From NCBI GenBank assembly GCA_964423505.1, contig CAYREX010000004.1:111104-175103 (forward strand): a stretch of DNA of 64,000 nucleotides, written 5' to 3'. The notes beneath the pieces were generated by a model. It saw nothing but the letters and a program-made list of their open reading frames with translations. It did not search any database and was not told the origin of the DNA. Shown here one piece after another: positions 40,284-48,898 of this stretch. Made by a program: the position numbers and the translations under genes. Numbering within the stretch: the stretch's first letter is position 1; the number at the start of each line of letters is the position of its first letter. The stretch comes from CAYREX01 sp964423505 (GTDB lineage: Bacteria > Fermentibacterota > Fermentibacteria > Fermentibacterales > JCC-6).

Positions 40284-40817
40284 ATGGATGTTTTCTCGGG
40301 CCGACTGCAGGTCTACACCGGCTGCGGCAAGGGCAAGACGACCGCCGCGCTCGGTCTTGCGGTCCGTGCCGCCTGCGCCGGGCTGCCGGTCTACATCGGG
40401 CAGTTCATGAAGGGGGGGGGCTACTCGGAGCTCTGCCTCCCGGAGCGCTTCCCCGGACTGGTGACGATGGAGCCCTACGGCACACCCGGGCTCCTGTGCA
40501 GGGGGGAGCGGCCCCGCCACGAGGATCTCGAGGCGGCCCGCAGGGGGCTGGAGACCCTGCAGGCGGCTCTCCACTCCGGCATGTACAGGGTGACGGTGGC
40601 CGACGAGCTGTGCGTGACGGTCCACCTGGGCCTGCTGCCCGAGGCGCCGGTGCTCGAGCTGCTGGACGGCAGGCCTGGGGACGTCGAGCTGATCCTGACC
40701 GGGAGGTACGCCGGCGAGGGCATCCTGGAGAGGGCGGACCTCGTCACGGAGATGGTCGAGAAGAGGCACTACTACCGTACCGAGGGCCTTAAGGCCCGCA
40801 GGGGCATAGAGCACTAG
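40284..40817 (+). CDS. cobA: Cob(I)yrinic acid a,c-diamide adenosyltransferase (CobA/BtuR type)
   Basis: A 177-residue ATP:corrinoid adenosyltransferase. The P-loop-like VYTGCGKGKTTAALGLAVRA and YIGQFMKGG motifs and the C-terminal EGLKARRGIEH are characteristic. It makes adenosylcobalamin from salvaged or synthesised corrinoid. This fits the B12-type radical SAM gene at 20-22 kb, but no other cobamide genes are visible. No clear ribosome site precedes the ATG, which lies 25 bp after the terminator. Confidence 0.9.
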   Translation: MDVFSGRLQVYTGCGKGKTTAALGLAVRAACAGLPVYIGQFMKGGGYSELCLPERFPGLVTMEPYGTPGLLCRGERPRHEDLEAARRGLETLQAALHSGMYRVTVADELCVTVHLGLLPEAPVLELLDGRPGDVELILTGRYAGEGILERADLVTEMVEKRHYYRTEGLKARRGIEH

Positions 40818-40834
40818 GACCAGGGAGGTAGACC

Positions 40835-41401
40835 ATGAGGACAGTGATTCTCCTTGCCGCGGTATTCTCGCTGACCGCCCGGGCTCAGATGGACAGGGGG
40901 GAGCTGCAGGTCTCCGCCGGCGCCGGGGTCTGGATGCCCGCTCTCCTGGACGAGGCCTCCGAGCTCGCGCCGGGTCCCGCCTTCTCGGCGTCCCTCCAGA
41001 TACCACCGGCCCTCGGGAACGTGTTCATCATCGAGAGCGGGTTCCTCACCGCCGGCTGCGACCGGGAGACCTGGGACGGCGTCTACGGCGTGCCCCTGAG
41101 CATCGGCTGGCGCTACTACCCGTTCTACAGGACCTACGCAGGTCCCCGCGGCATCGAGCCGCTGCTGGGGGCGTACGGCGGCGGCATGCTCCTGTGGGAC
41201 TCCCCGGAGGGCGAGCAGGAGGGGACCACCACCGGCGCCGGTATCCTGGGCGTCGAGGTCGGGGCGAGGATCTCGCTCGGCGGCGAGACCTTCGTAGATC
41301 TGACGGTCAGACCGGAGTGGGTGCCGGCAGGGGCCGGCCTCGCCGGGCAGGCGGAGGAGGACCTCTCCGGGCTGCGTGTCGGTGCCTCGGTGGTCTTCTA
41401 G
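40835..41401 (+). CDS. Putative outer-membrane beta-barrel protein
   Basis: A 188-residue protein with a short signal peptide (VILLAAVFSLTARAQ). Alternating beta strands follow, with aromatic girdles (GWRYYPFYRTY; LGVEVGARISLGGETFVDLTVRPEW), ending in Phe (ASVVF), as small outer-membrane barrels do. Strong AGGGAGG ribosome site. It may be co-transcribed with cobA, 17 bp upstream, but a functional link is unlikely. No specific family recognised. Confidence 0.6.
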   Translation: MRTVILLAAVFSLTARAQMDRGELQVSAGAGVWMPALLDEASELAPGPAFSASLQIPPALGNVFIIESGFLTAGCDRETWDGVYGVPLSIGWRYYPFYRTYAGPRGIEPLLGAYGGGMLLWDSPEGEQEGTTTGAGILGVEVGARISLGGETFVDLTVRPEWVPAGAGLAGQAEEDLSGLRVGASVVF

Positions 41402-41434
41402 GCGAATCCGGCCCCTCCGCGCCGGACGCGGTCG

Positions 41435-42457
41435 TCAGGTCCCCGCCCCTCCCCCGGCCAGCTGACCGCATGCTGCTGCTATGTCCGTCCCCCGCGAGCG
41501 CCGTAGCGTAACCGCCGGGCACCTGGGGTAGAGGTACTCGATGAAACGGTGTACGGCGGCATCGCCGGGCCTCTCGTAGGGCAGGCCCGGGACCGGGTTG
41601 TACAGGAGGAGGTTCACCTTGCAGGGGACCGAGCGGGTCAGCTCGGCGAGAGCAGCGGCCTCCTCGAGCGTGTCGTTGACCCCGGCGATGAGGCAGTACT
41701 CGAAGGTTACCCGCCTGCCGGTGGACTCGGCGTAGCCGCCGGCGTCCTCGACCAGCCTTCCGAGCGGCAGCCTCCCGGCAGCCGGGACCAGCCTCTCCCT
41801 GGTCTTCTGGACGGCGCTGTGCAGCGACACCGCAAGGCCGTACTGCCCGCCGAGCCGGGCGAGCGCCGGTATGCCGCCCGGAAGTCCCACGGTGGATACG
41901 GTGGTCTTCCTGGCGCCTATGCATATCCCCCGTGGGTCGCTGATTATCGAGAGGGCGTCCGCCACTTCCCCCAGGTTGTCCAGCGGCTCCCCCATCCCCA
42001 TCAGCACTACGTTGGTCAACCGGGAGCCCGCCGCCTCCCCGCGGAGGGAGTAGAGCTGGGCGATGATCTCCGCGGCGGTCAGGTCGCGCCGCAGCCCGCC
42101 CGTCCCCGTGGCGCAGAAGGAGCACCCCATCCTGCAGCCCGCCTGCACGGAGAGGCAGGCGGTCAGCCTCGGCGGCTCGGGAATCAGGACGCACTCGACC
42201 CCTTCCCCGTCCTCGAGCTGCAGGAGGAGCTTGAGGGTGCCGTCCGCGGAGCGCTTCGAGCCCGTTACTTCCGGGACGGTCAGCCCCGCCCTCTCCGCCA
42301 GCTCCAGGCGGAGGTCCCGGGAGACGTTGGTCATCCGGTCCAGGGAGGCAACGCCCCGCTGGTGGACCCAGGAGAACACCTGGTCCGCCCTGAAGCCCCG
42401 GAGGCCCATCCCCACGGTAAGCGCCAGCTTCAGCTCGTCGTAGGGGATGCCGGTCAG
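41435..42457 (-). CDS. rlmN: 23S rRNA / tRNA adenine C2-methyltransferase RlmN
   Basis: A radical SAM methyltransferase modifying A2503 of 23S rRNA. Motifs: GFRADQVFSWVHQRG, the cluster motif QAGCRMGCSFCATG, VLMGMGEPLDN, VSLHS, and the C-terminal methyl-carrier Cys in RSRGTDIAAACGQL. The start is uncertain: no ATG, GTG or TTG gives the full N-terminal helix. CTG at 42457 fits the family length (about 340 residues). An ATA at 42514 is also possible because AGGAGG lies five bases before it. The true start lies between these points. Divergent from mtnP. Confidence 0.88.
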   Translation of the reverse strand: MTGIPYDELKLALTVGMGLRGFRADQVFSWVHQRGVASLDRMTNVSRDLRLELAERAGLTVPEVTGSKRSADGTLKLLLQLEDGEGVECVLIPEPPRLTACLSVQAGCRMGCSFCATGTGGLRRDLTAAEIIAQLYSLRGEAAGSRLTNVVLMGMGEPLDNLGEVADALSIISDPRGICIGARKTTVSTVGLPGGIPALARLGGQYGLAVSLHSAVQKTRERLVPAAGRLPLGRLVEDAGGYAESTGRRVTFEYCLIAGVNDTLEEAAALAELTRSVPCKVNLLLYNPVPGLPYERPGDAAVHRFIEYLYPRCPAVTLRRSRGTDIAAACGQLAGGGAGT

Positions 42458-42553
42458 GGTGCGTCCCCCGAATGGGTCGGTCGGGTCGCTGTCCCGTCGG
42501 TGTCGAGCGGTTATATATACCTCCTGTGAAAGGCTTACCCGTGCGGGGGGAGG

Positions 42554-43426
42554 ATGATGAGGACACGTATCGGTATCATCGGCGGCTCTGGAATATACTC
42601 CCTCGAAGGGGTACGCATCGAGGACCGGATAAAGACCGAGACCCCTTTCGGCAAGCCCTCGGCGCCGCTGATACTCGCTGACTTCGAGGGCGTTCCCGCG
42701 GCCTTCCTGCCCAGGCACGGCGAGGGCCACACCCTGTCCCCCTCCGAGGTGCCCTACGCGGCCAACATCTACGCCATGAAGCATGCCGGGGTGAGGCAGA
42801 TAATCGCGGTCTCGGCCGTGGGCAGCCTTCAGGAGCGCTACGCCCCGAGGCACTTCGTCGTTCCGGACCAGCTCTTCGACAGGACGAAGGGCGTCAGGAG
42901 GGACACCTTCTTCGGAGACGGGCTAATAGCCCACGTGGGCTTCGGGGACCCCTTCTGCGGCAGGCTGGGAGAGGTGATAGCCGAGGCCGGCCGCCGAGCC
43001 AACGCCACCGTCCACGAGGGCGGTACCCTCGTCGTGATGGAGGGTCCTGCCTTCTCCACGCGGGCGGAGAGCCGGGTCTACAGGAGCCAGGGTCACGCCA
43101 TCATCGGCATGACCACCCTCCCGGAGGCCAAGCTGGCCCGGGAGGCTGGAATCTGCTACGCGGTCCTGGGCATGGTCACCGACTACGACGTCTGGCACGA
43201 CACCGAGGAGGACGTCTCCGTGGAGACGGTGATAGCCAACGTCCGGGTGAACACGGTGAGGGCCAGGAAGACGGTCGCCCTGGCGCTGGAGGCGCTGGGC
43301 GGGGCGGGAGACCTCCAGTGCGGCTGCTGCGGTGGGCCGGAGGCCATAGGCCAGTCGGTCATAACCGCCCCCGAACGGCGTAACACGCTGACCACAGAGC
43401 ACCTCAGGACCATCCTGGCCAGGTAG
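42554..43426 (+). CDS. mtnP: S-methyl-5'-thioadenosine phosphorylase
   Basis: A 290-residue MTAP-type phosphorylase of methionine salvage, releasing adenine and methylthioribose 1-phosphate. IGIIGGSGIYSL, LPRHGEGHTLSPSEVPYAANIYAMK, VVMEGPAFSTRAESRVYRS and VTDYDVWHDTEE (Asp for adenine recognition) are typical. Two Met codons open the gene after GGGGGAGG. The AT-rich TTATATATA before it (about 42511) may hold the promoter for this gene. thiL follows within 2 bp of its stop. Confidence 0.92.
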   Translation: MMRTRIGIIGGSGIYSLEGVRIEDRIKTETPFGKPSAPLILADFEGVPAAFLPRHGEGHTLSPSEVPYAANIYAMKHAGVRQIIAVSAVGSLQERYAPRHFVVPDQLFDRTKGVRRDTFFGDGLIAHVGFGDPFCGRLGEVIAEAGRRANATVHEGGTLVVMEGPAFSTRAESRVYRSQGHAIIGMTTLPEAKLAREAGICYAVLGMVTDYDVWHDTEEDVSVETVIANVRVNTVRARKTVALALEALGGAGDLQCGCCGGPEAIGQSVITAPERRNTLTTEHLRTILAR

Positions 43427-43428
43427 GC

Positions 43429-44412
43429 TTGCCCCGCAGCCGGAGGGCACGCGACCTGGGTGAGAGGGAGCTTCTCCGCAGGCTGAGACGGGAGCTGCCG
43501 GGTCTCGCCGGAGCGGTGGACGACGCCGCTGTGCTGGATGGCCTCTCCTGCCCGGTAGTAACCACCGACAGCTTCTTCGAGGGCTCCCATTTCCACAGGT
43601 GGTGGGCACCGCCCGATGTCCTCGGCAGGAGGCTCCTCGAGGCCGCCGTCTCCGACCTGGCCGCCATGGGTGCCCAACCTCGCTGCTTCCTGGTGGCCCT
43701 CTCCCTACCCGGCGACACGGAGCTGGAATGGCTCACCGGACTCTACGGGGGGCTCACCGGTCGGCCGGACTGCCCCCCGGTCGGGGGTGAGACCGTCGGC
43801 GGCGACAGGCTGGGCCTCACCCTTACCGCCATCGGCGAGGGCACCGAGAGGGAGAGCCTCCTGAGGCGCGACGCCCTGGCCCCGGGGGACCTCATCTGCC
43901 TGCCGGGGATGGTGGGGAGAGCCCTGGACGCTCCCCGGCTCCTGGAGCGGGTCGGCGGCCTGGAGGGCGAGGGGCTTCTGCCGGCCCGCCCCGGCCCGAC
44001 CCCGGAGGAGCTTGAGCGGGTGAGGGACTTCCTGAGACCCCGCGCCATGGTCCGCCTGGGTCTCGAGCTCAGACGGGCCGGTATCCGATGCGCCATAGAC
44101 ATCTCCGACGGCCTGGTATCGGAGGCGGCGCACCTTGCAGAGGAGAGCGGGGTGGACGTCGTGCTGGACCTGGATGCGGTCCCGGTCTACCCCGGGCTGG
44201 AGGAGCGCGGGATGGAGGCGGCCACCGCAGGGGAGGACTACCTGCTTCTCGTGGGGTCACCGCCGGGACCGGCAGCGCGCTTCCCGGAGCTGGTGCCGGT
44301 AGGCGAAGCCCTGAAGGGCAGCGGTCGGCTGGAGATCAGGCAGGCGGGGCAGCCGGTCCCCGGAGGGAGCGGCGGATGGGACAACCTGGCAGGCGGAAGG
44401 GACGGAGGATGA
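43429..44412 (+). CDS. thiL: Thiamine-monophosphate kinase
   Basis: A 327-residue ThiL making thiamine diphosphate, the cofactor of KorB. It starts at TTG (43429), two bases after the mtnP stop. Motifs: GAVDDAAVLDG, VTTDSFFEGSHF, RLLEAAVSDLAAMGAQP, GGETVGGDRLGLTLTAIG, and AIDISDGLVSEAAHLAEESGV near the C-terminus. The length is normal. Its stop overlaps the ATG of the small DUF4342 gene. Confidence 0.9.
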   Translation: MPRSRRARDLGERELLRRLRRELPGLAGAVDDAAVLDGLSCPVVTTDSFFEGSHFHRWWAPPDVLGRRLLEAAVSDLAAMGAQPRCFLVALSLPGDTELEWLTGLYGGLTGRPDCPPVGGETVGGDRLGLTLTAIGEGTERESLLRRDALAPGDLICLPGMVGRALDAPRLLERVGGLEGEGLLPARPGPTPEELERVRDFLRPRAMVRLGLELRRAGIRCAIDISDGLVSEAAHLAEESGVDVVLDLDAVPVYPGLEERGMEAATAGEDYLLLVGSPPGPAARFPELVPVGEALKGSGRLEIRQAGQPVPGGSGGWDNLAGGRDGG

Positions 44413-44666
44413 CCGACGAGAGGACGAGGAGAGAGGAGCTGCACGTCTCCGGCGACGAGCTGCTCGGCAAGGTGAGGGAGCTGGTCCACCAGGGCAACGT
44501 CCGGAGGATAATCATCCGCAACGAGAGGGACCGGACGCTCCTGGAGGTCCCTCTCACCATCGGGGTCATAGGGGCCGTGCTGGCCCCCACCCTTGCCGCG
44601 GTGGGCGCCGTGGCCGCGCTGGTGACGAAGTGCTCGATAGTGGTCGAGCGGGTGGTGGAGGACTAG
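44409..44666 (+). CDS. DUF4342 domain protein
   Basis: An 85-residue protein. Residues 12-40 form a helical UBA-like part (ELHVSGDELLGKVRELVHQGNVRRIIIRN), followed by EVPLTIGVIGAVLAPTLAAVGAVAALV, a hydrophobic helix, and CSIVVERV. This is the DUF4342 layout, of unknown function. ATGA overlap with thiL, so it is the third gene of the mtnP-thiL unit. Its stop overlaps the convergent gene by 4 bp. Confidence 0.8.
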   Translation: MTDERTRREELHVSGDELLGKVRELVHQGNVRRIIIRNERDRTLLEVPLTIGVIGAVLAPTLAAVGAVAALVTKCSIVVERVVED

Positions 44667-45565
44667 CCGGAGACCATCGCCACGAAGAACCTGGAATACT
44701 CCACGTCGTAGCCCTCGTTCGTCTCCAGCCCCAGGGTGCTTATCGCGGATACGGCCTCCTGCGGCAGCGGGACCAGCCGCAGCGTGTCGCCCTCCCAGTC
44801 GCCGCCTTCGACCCAGTCCTCCCAGGTGGCCCACATGGAGCCTATCTCCTCGCTCTTCAGCGAGCCCCCGGCCCAGTCGCAGAGCGTCTGCTCGATATCC
44901 CTCTCCCCGCCTGCGAGGGTGACCGAGCCGTCGGTCCCGCGGACGAAGGTGAGGGACTCTCCGTCGTAGCCCGGCTCCAGCGTGGCCCCCTCCCCCGTAA
45001 GGATTACCGGCGCCAGCTCCTCGCCGGTCACGGGGACCAGGGAGCTCTCGTAGTAGAGGAAGAGCTCCATCGAGCCGTCGGAGAGCAGTATGGGCATCGA
45101 GGGGACGGTGCGCCACTCATCGACGCAGTGCGAGAAGCAGAGCTCGTCCGCTCCGGGCGGGATCGGCATCTCCCTGAAGAAGACCTCCCGCTCCTCCACC
45201 CCCAGGGTTGACAGGTTCCAGGCGGCCATGGCCGAGGGCACCACCGCCAGGGCGTTCGGCTCGTCCATGCCGTCGGGGGCCGGGTAGGTCTCCAGGAAGT
45301 CCCCGGCGGTCAGGTCGACGGTGAACCTGCCTGTGAAGGGTGCTCCGTGGAAGTAGACGACCGGCGCCCTGACAAGCATCTCATCGTCCTGGACGTACTG
45401 CTGGTCCTCCTGGCCCTCCCCGGGCGCCGCCGCCACGTGGGGACGCCCCTCCTCGAAGGTCACCACTCCCCACTCGTGCACGTAGACGACGTCTGCGTCC
45501 GGCGGCGGGGCGATCACTGTGTCTGCCAGAGCGGCGAAGAGCAATGGGAGCATGACGGCCTCCAT
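44663..45565 (-). CDS. Secreted protein of unknown function
   Basis: A 300-residue protein with a weak signal peptide (VMLPLLFAALADTVIA), then an acidic, beta-rich body. The early segment DVVYVHEWGVVTFEEGRPHV is the most striking motif; I have seen no domain to match it. Paired Cys (CFSHCVDEW) could form a disulfide in the periplasm. It is transcribed alone, convergent with the DUF4342 gene and divergent from the mechanosensitive channel gene. Confidence 0.5.
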   Translation of the reverse strand: MEAVMLPLLFAALADTVIAPPPDADVVYVHEWGVVTFEEGRPHVAAAPGEGQEDQQYVQDDEMLVRAPVVYFHGAPFTGRFTVDLTAGDFLETYPAPDGMDEPNALAVVPSAMAAWNLSTLGVEEREVFFREMPIPPGADELCFSHCVDEWRTVPSMPILLSDGSMELFLYYESSLVPVTGEELAPVILTGEGATLEPGYDGESLTFVRGTDGSVTLAGGERDIEQTLCDWAGGSLKSEEIGSMWATWEDWVEGGDWEGDTLRLVPLPQEAVSAISTLGLETNEGYDVEYSRFFVAMVSG

Positions 45566-45717
45566 TCTGAATCGTGCAGTACCCCCTCCCGGGGGCTGGC
45601 TCTCGTCCCTGCCCGATTATACATCCCGAGCGCCCGGCTATTCCATAGGCCAGTCTGTACTCCTTCGGCCGGCCCGGCAATATTACGGCCTGACGGATGG
45701 AAGGAGAGACCCGCCCC

Positions 45718-47223
45718 ATGGTAACCTACATAGTGGAGGCCTCCGCGCTGGGACTTGGCATAGGCCTGCTCCTCTGGCTCATCAGGAAGCAGTCCTCCAG
45801 CAGCGGCGTCAGGGTATGGGTGCTCCTCGCAGGACTCGCCGGGGCGGTCTATCTGGGCATGCGCATCATGTCGGTCCCCCCTCACGACCTCGCGTACAAG
45901 ATAAGCCTGGCCGCCACCATCATCCTCGGGGCGAACGCCGTCCTCCAGCTCCTGAACCTCCTCCTCTACGAGCACCTGCTCAGGAAGAGGGGGGACGTGG
46001 TCATCCCCCGCCTCATCGTGGACATCATCAACTTCATCATACTCGCCGTGGTCTTCTTCGCGGTGCTGAACTGGGTCTTCGGGGTCAAGCTCTCCGGGAT
46101 ACTCCTGACCTCCACGGTCATATCGGCCATCATCGGTTTCTCCCTGCAGGACATACTCGGCAACCTCTTCGCCGGCCTGGCGCTGCAGATGGAGCGCCCC
46201 TACGTGCTGGACGACTGGATAAGGGTGGGCGAGCAGGAGGAGGGCAGGATAGTCCAGATGAACTGGAGGTCCCTGACGATAGCCACCAGGACCGGGGACC
46301 ACGTGACCCTGCCCAACGCCACCGTTGCGAAGGAGCGGGTGGCGAACTTCTCCCGGCCGAGCACCGCCCACATGTGCAGGACTACCGTTGGCATGGCCTA
46401 CTCCCACCTGCCGGGGACGGTGAAGAGCGTCATCGTCGCCGCTGCCCAGGAGGTAGACGGCGTCCTGAAGGATCCTCCGCCGGAGGTCCTCCTCAGCGGC
46501 TTCGCGGCCTACTCGGTGGAGTACGACGTTAGGTTCTGGATAGCCAACTACAGGGCCCGGCTGCACATCGAGGACGCCGTGAGGACCAGGATCTGGTACG
46601 CCCTCCAGAGGGCGGGGATGAGCATACCGTTCCCGATAAGCGACGTCACCGTCAGGTCGGTGCCGGAGGACCAGGAGACCCGGGTAAGGGACAGGCTCCG
46701 CTCGGAGGTGATAGGCGAGCTCGGCGGGGTGGACATCTTCTCCCCCCTCACCGACCAGCAGATAGCGGTGCTCGCAGATACGACGACCAAGCTGCTCTTC
46801 ACCCGTGGGGAGCTGCTGGTCAGCCAGGGGAGCAGCGGCGACTCGCTCTTCGTGATAACCGGCGGCAGGGTGGAGGTCTACGTCCAGAGCGGCACCGGCA
46901 GGAGGATACACCTGGCCGAGCTGGGGGAGGGCGACTACTTCGGCGAGATGAGCCTTCTCACCGGCGAGCCGCGCTCTGCGTCGGTTGAGGCGCTTACCGA
47001 CACCGAGGTCATCATGGTGGAGAAGAGGGGGCTGGCGGACATCCTGGAGTCTGAGCCGGAGGTTCTGGAGCCGCTTACCGACAGCCTGGAGAAGCGCCTG
47101 GAGGACCTCTCCGGCAGGCTTGCCGAGGGCGCCGCCGTCGAGCCGAGCCCCAGGGAGAGGAGGGAGAGGAAGGAGCACCTCTTCACTAGGATATGCGATT
47201 TCTTCGGTCTCTCGGGCCTCTAG
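45718..47223 (+). CDS. MscS-type mechanosensitive channel with cyclic-nucleotide-binding domain
   Basis: A 501-residue protein. Four membrane segments at residues 1-140, the last being the MscS pore helix (SGILLTSTVISAIIGFSLQDILGNLFAGLALQ). The MscS beta domain follows (RPYVLDDWIRVGEQEEGRIVQMNWRS; TLPNATV). Residues about 345-450 form a cNMP-binding domain with the phosphate-binding cassette GDYFGEMSLLTGEPRSASVEA. MscS plus cNMP proteins occur in scattered bacteria and may be gated or tuned by a cyclic nucleotide. Start at the second Met (45718), which has GGAGAG nine bases upstream. Confidence 0.88.
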   Translation: MVTYIVEASALGLGIGLLLWLIRKQSSSSGVRVWVLLAGLAGAVYLGMRIMSVPPHDLAYKISLAATIILGANAVLQLLNLLLYEHLLRKRGDVVIPRLIVDIINFIILAVVFFAVLNWVFGVKLSGILLTSTVISAIIGFSLQDILGNLFAGLALQMERPYVLDDWIRVGEQEEGRIVQMNWRSLTIATRTGDHVTLPNATVAKERVANFSRPSTAHMCRTTVGMAYSHLPGTVKSVIVAAAQEVDGVLKDPPPEVLLSGFAAYSVEYDVRFWIANYRARLHIEDAVRTRIWYALQRAGMSIPFPISDVTVRSVPEDQETRVRDRLRSEVIGELGGVDIFSPLTDQQIAVLADTTTKLLFTRGELLVSQGSSGDSLFVITGGRVEVYVQSGTGRRIHLAELGEGDYFGEMSLLTGEPRSASVEALTDTEVIMVEKRGLADILESEPEVLEPLTDSLEKRLEDLSGRLAEGAAVEPSPRERRERKEHLFTRICDFFGLSGL

Positions 47224-48362
47224 CTCCCCCCGGCCATCCCGCCCATCACGAACCGCCCCGCCGGAGAGTCATCTCCGTCCGGGGAGCCCAGACGGACCTC
47301 CCCCACCAGGGTACCTTTGGCCAGCATGTCCACCAGGTCCACGGCAAGGTCGCCCGTGGGGCCCTCCGGCATGGCCGACATGTCCATGTAGATCGCGTCG
47401 TCCCCTCCCGAGCCGCCGAAGCCGACCCAGGGCCGCCCGGCCGGCTCGTACATCCAGTAGGCGGTCACCGCCAGGGTATCGCTTCCGCTCAGCATGCGCA
47501 GGTTCCCCCACCTGTCCACGCTGATGGACGGCGGCGCGGAGAGCCCCAGGTCCGCCGGCTCCACCCCGTCCAGGGTGACCGGCAGGAGAGGCGGGTCCGG
47601 CAGCTCGCCGGCAAGCAGCCAGGCCTCCAGCTCCTCCCTGGACCTGCACAGCGGCTCGGAGGGGTAGAACCTGCAGTGGTAGGTGCCCCCGTCGGCTGAG
47701 ATCACGGTCCCCACCATGGTCTGGCCTGCATGGGCGGAGAGGCGCATCGTAGCCTCCGGGTCGCCGAGGTAGATGTCACCCCCGCCGAGCATGATGCCCC
47801 AGCCGTCCAGCTCCATCCCGGCGAGCCGACCCGAGGTCGAGCTCAGCGTCCATCCGTCGTCCTCCGGGACGGCGGTCGCCTCGAGGCTGCCGCTCGCTCC
47901 GGCGAAGAGCAGGCTCAGCTCCACAGAAGGCCGCTCCCAGGCTCCCTCCGAGACGAGACCGGCCAGCTCCTCCGGCGTCAGGACGCCCGGATGCACCCGG
48001 AAGGCGTTGTAGTCGTAGGAGCCCGTCAGGAGCCAGAAGCCGTCCCGGGGGAGGCCCAGGACCTGCACCTCGCCGGACCTCTCGGGCAGCAGCAGCATCC
48101 GTCCGTCCGGCGCTGCGCCGGGGATCGAGAGGAGCCCCATGCTCCACATCGGGAGGGTCACCGTGTCTCCCGGACAGGCATCCCCCCTGAAGGCGGAGAG
48201 CACCAGCACGGTCATGCTGTCCGCCCCGACCTCCAGCACCTCGCCCTCGTACGCCCATGGCAGGTCCGGCATATCGGCCTCGAGGTCCGTGAACCAGGGC
48301 GCGGCTGCCGCACCGGTACAGAGGACAAGGGCCAGCGCCGCGGGGGCTACCGTCTCTCTCAT
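47220..48362 (-). CDS. Secreted protein of unknown function
   Basis: A 380-residue protein with a signal peptide (VAPAALALVLCTGAAAAPWF) after the strong ribosome site GGAGGAGGAGAG. The body is beta-rich and acidic. A first part with YEGEVLEVGADSMTVLVLSAFRGDACPGDTVTLP looks like a small barrel. Later come YHCRFYPSEPLCRSREELEAWL and a Gly-rich end. No family is recognised. The start overlaps the stop of the upstream membrane gene by ATGA, so the two are coupled; it ends convergently on the MscS gene. Confidence 0.5.
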   Translation of the reverse strand: MRETVAPAALALVLCTGAAAAPWFTDLEADMPDLPWAYEGEVLEVGADSMTVLVLSAFRGDACPGDTVTLPMWSMGLLSIPGAAPDGRMLLLPERSGEVQVLGLPRDGFWLLTGSYDYNAFRVHPGVLTPEELAGLVSEGAWERPSVELSLLFAGASGSLEATAVPEDDGWTLSSTSGRLAGMELDGWGIMLGGGDIYLGDPEATMRLSAHAGQTMVGTVISADGGTYHCRFYPSEPLCRSREELEAWLLAGELPDPPLLPVTLDGVEPADLGLSAPPSISVDRWGNLRMLSGSDTLAVTAYWMYEPAGRPWVGFGGSGGDDAIYMDMSAMPEGPTGDLAVDLVDMLAKGTLVGEVRLGSPDGDDSPAGRFVMGGMAGGS

Positions 48363-48898
48363 CTCTCTCCTCCTCCACGTGATACAGCCGGACCGGCCGG
48401 GGATTCCCCTCGGCCGAATATTGTCGGGCTCAGGGAGTAGTAGACGGCCAGCAGCCCGGAGAACACCGCGCTTGAGAGGAACCTCCATCTGAGCGGTATC
48501 CTGTTCTGGATGATGTAGTTGGCCGCCAGCGAGACCGGGATGTTCGCCAGGAAGGAGAGGAGGCCCAGGCGCAGCAGGTCCGGCCCGACTGATCCGGCCG
48601 CAGGGTCGAAGAGCCTGATGAAGAGCAGGTGCCTGGCTATCCACAGCGGGTTGAAGTAGAGCTGGGCCAGCCCCGTCCTCGCCAGGGAGCGGGGCAGCCC
48701 GGAGAGCCGGGCCGTCCGCCTCTCTATCCACCTGAACCATGCCGGTATCTCCAGGGCGTACACGGCTCCGCCTACCAGCATCATCCCCAGCACCCGCCAG
48801 AGAGAGAGCTGACCCTGTATGAGGGATGCGGCGGTGTCCCCTGTGGCGTAGACCAGGACGCCGCGCAAGACGTCGCCCCTCTGGTAGGGGAGTCTCAC
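48359..48898 (-). CDS. Small membrane protein, Mpv17/PMP22-like
   Basis: A 179-residue protein with three or four membrane segments. The order of features (VLVYATGDTAASLIQGQ near the start; LYFNPLWIARHLLFIRLF; AANYIIQNRIPLRWRFLSSAVFSGLLAVYYS at the end) resembles the Mpv17/PMP22 family of small channels, but this is a visual impression. It overlaps the molybdenum enzyme gene upstream and the secreted protein gene downstream by 4 bp, so it belongs to the same minus-strand unit. Confidence 0.5.
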   Translation of the reverse strand: MRLPYQRGDVLRGVLVYATGDTAASLIQGQLSLWRVLGMMLVGGAVYALEIPAWFRWIERRTARLSGLPRSLARTGLAQLYFNPLWIARHLLFIRLFDPAAGSVGPDLLRLGLLSFLANIPVSLAANYIIQNRIPLRWRFLSSAVFSGLLAVYYSLSPTIFGRGESPAGPAVSRGGGER

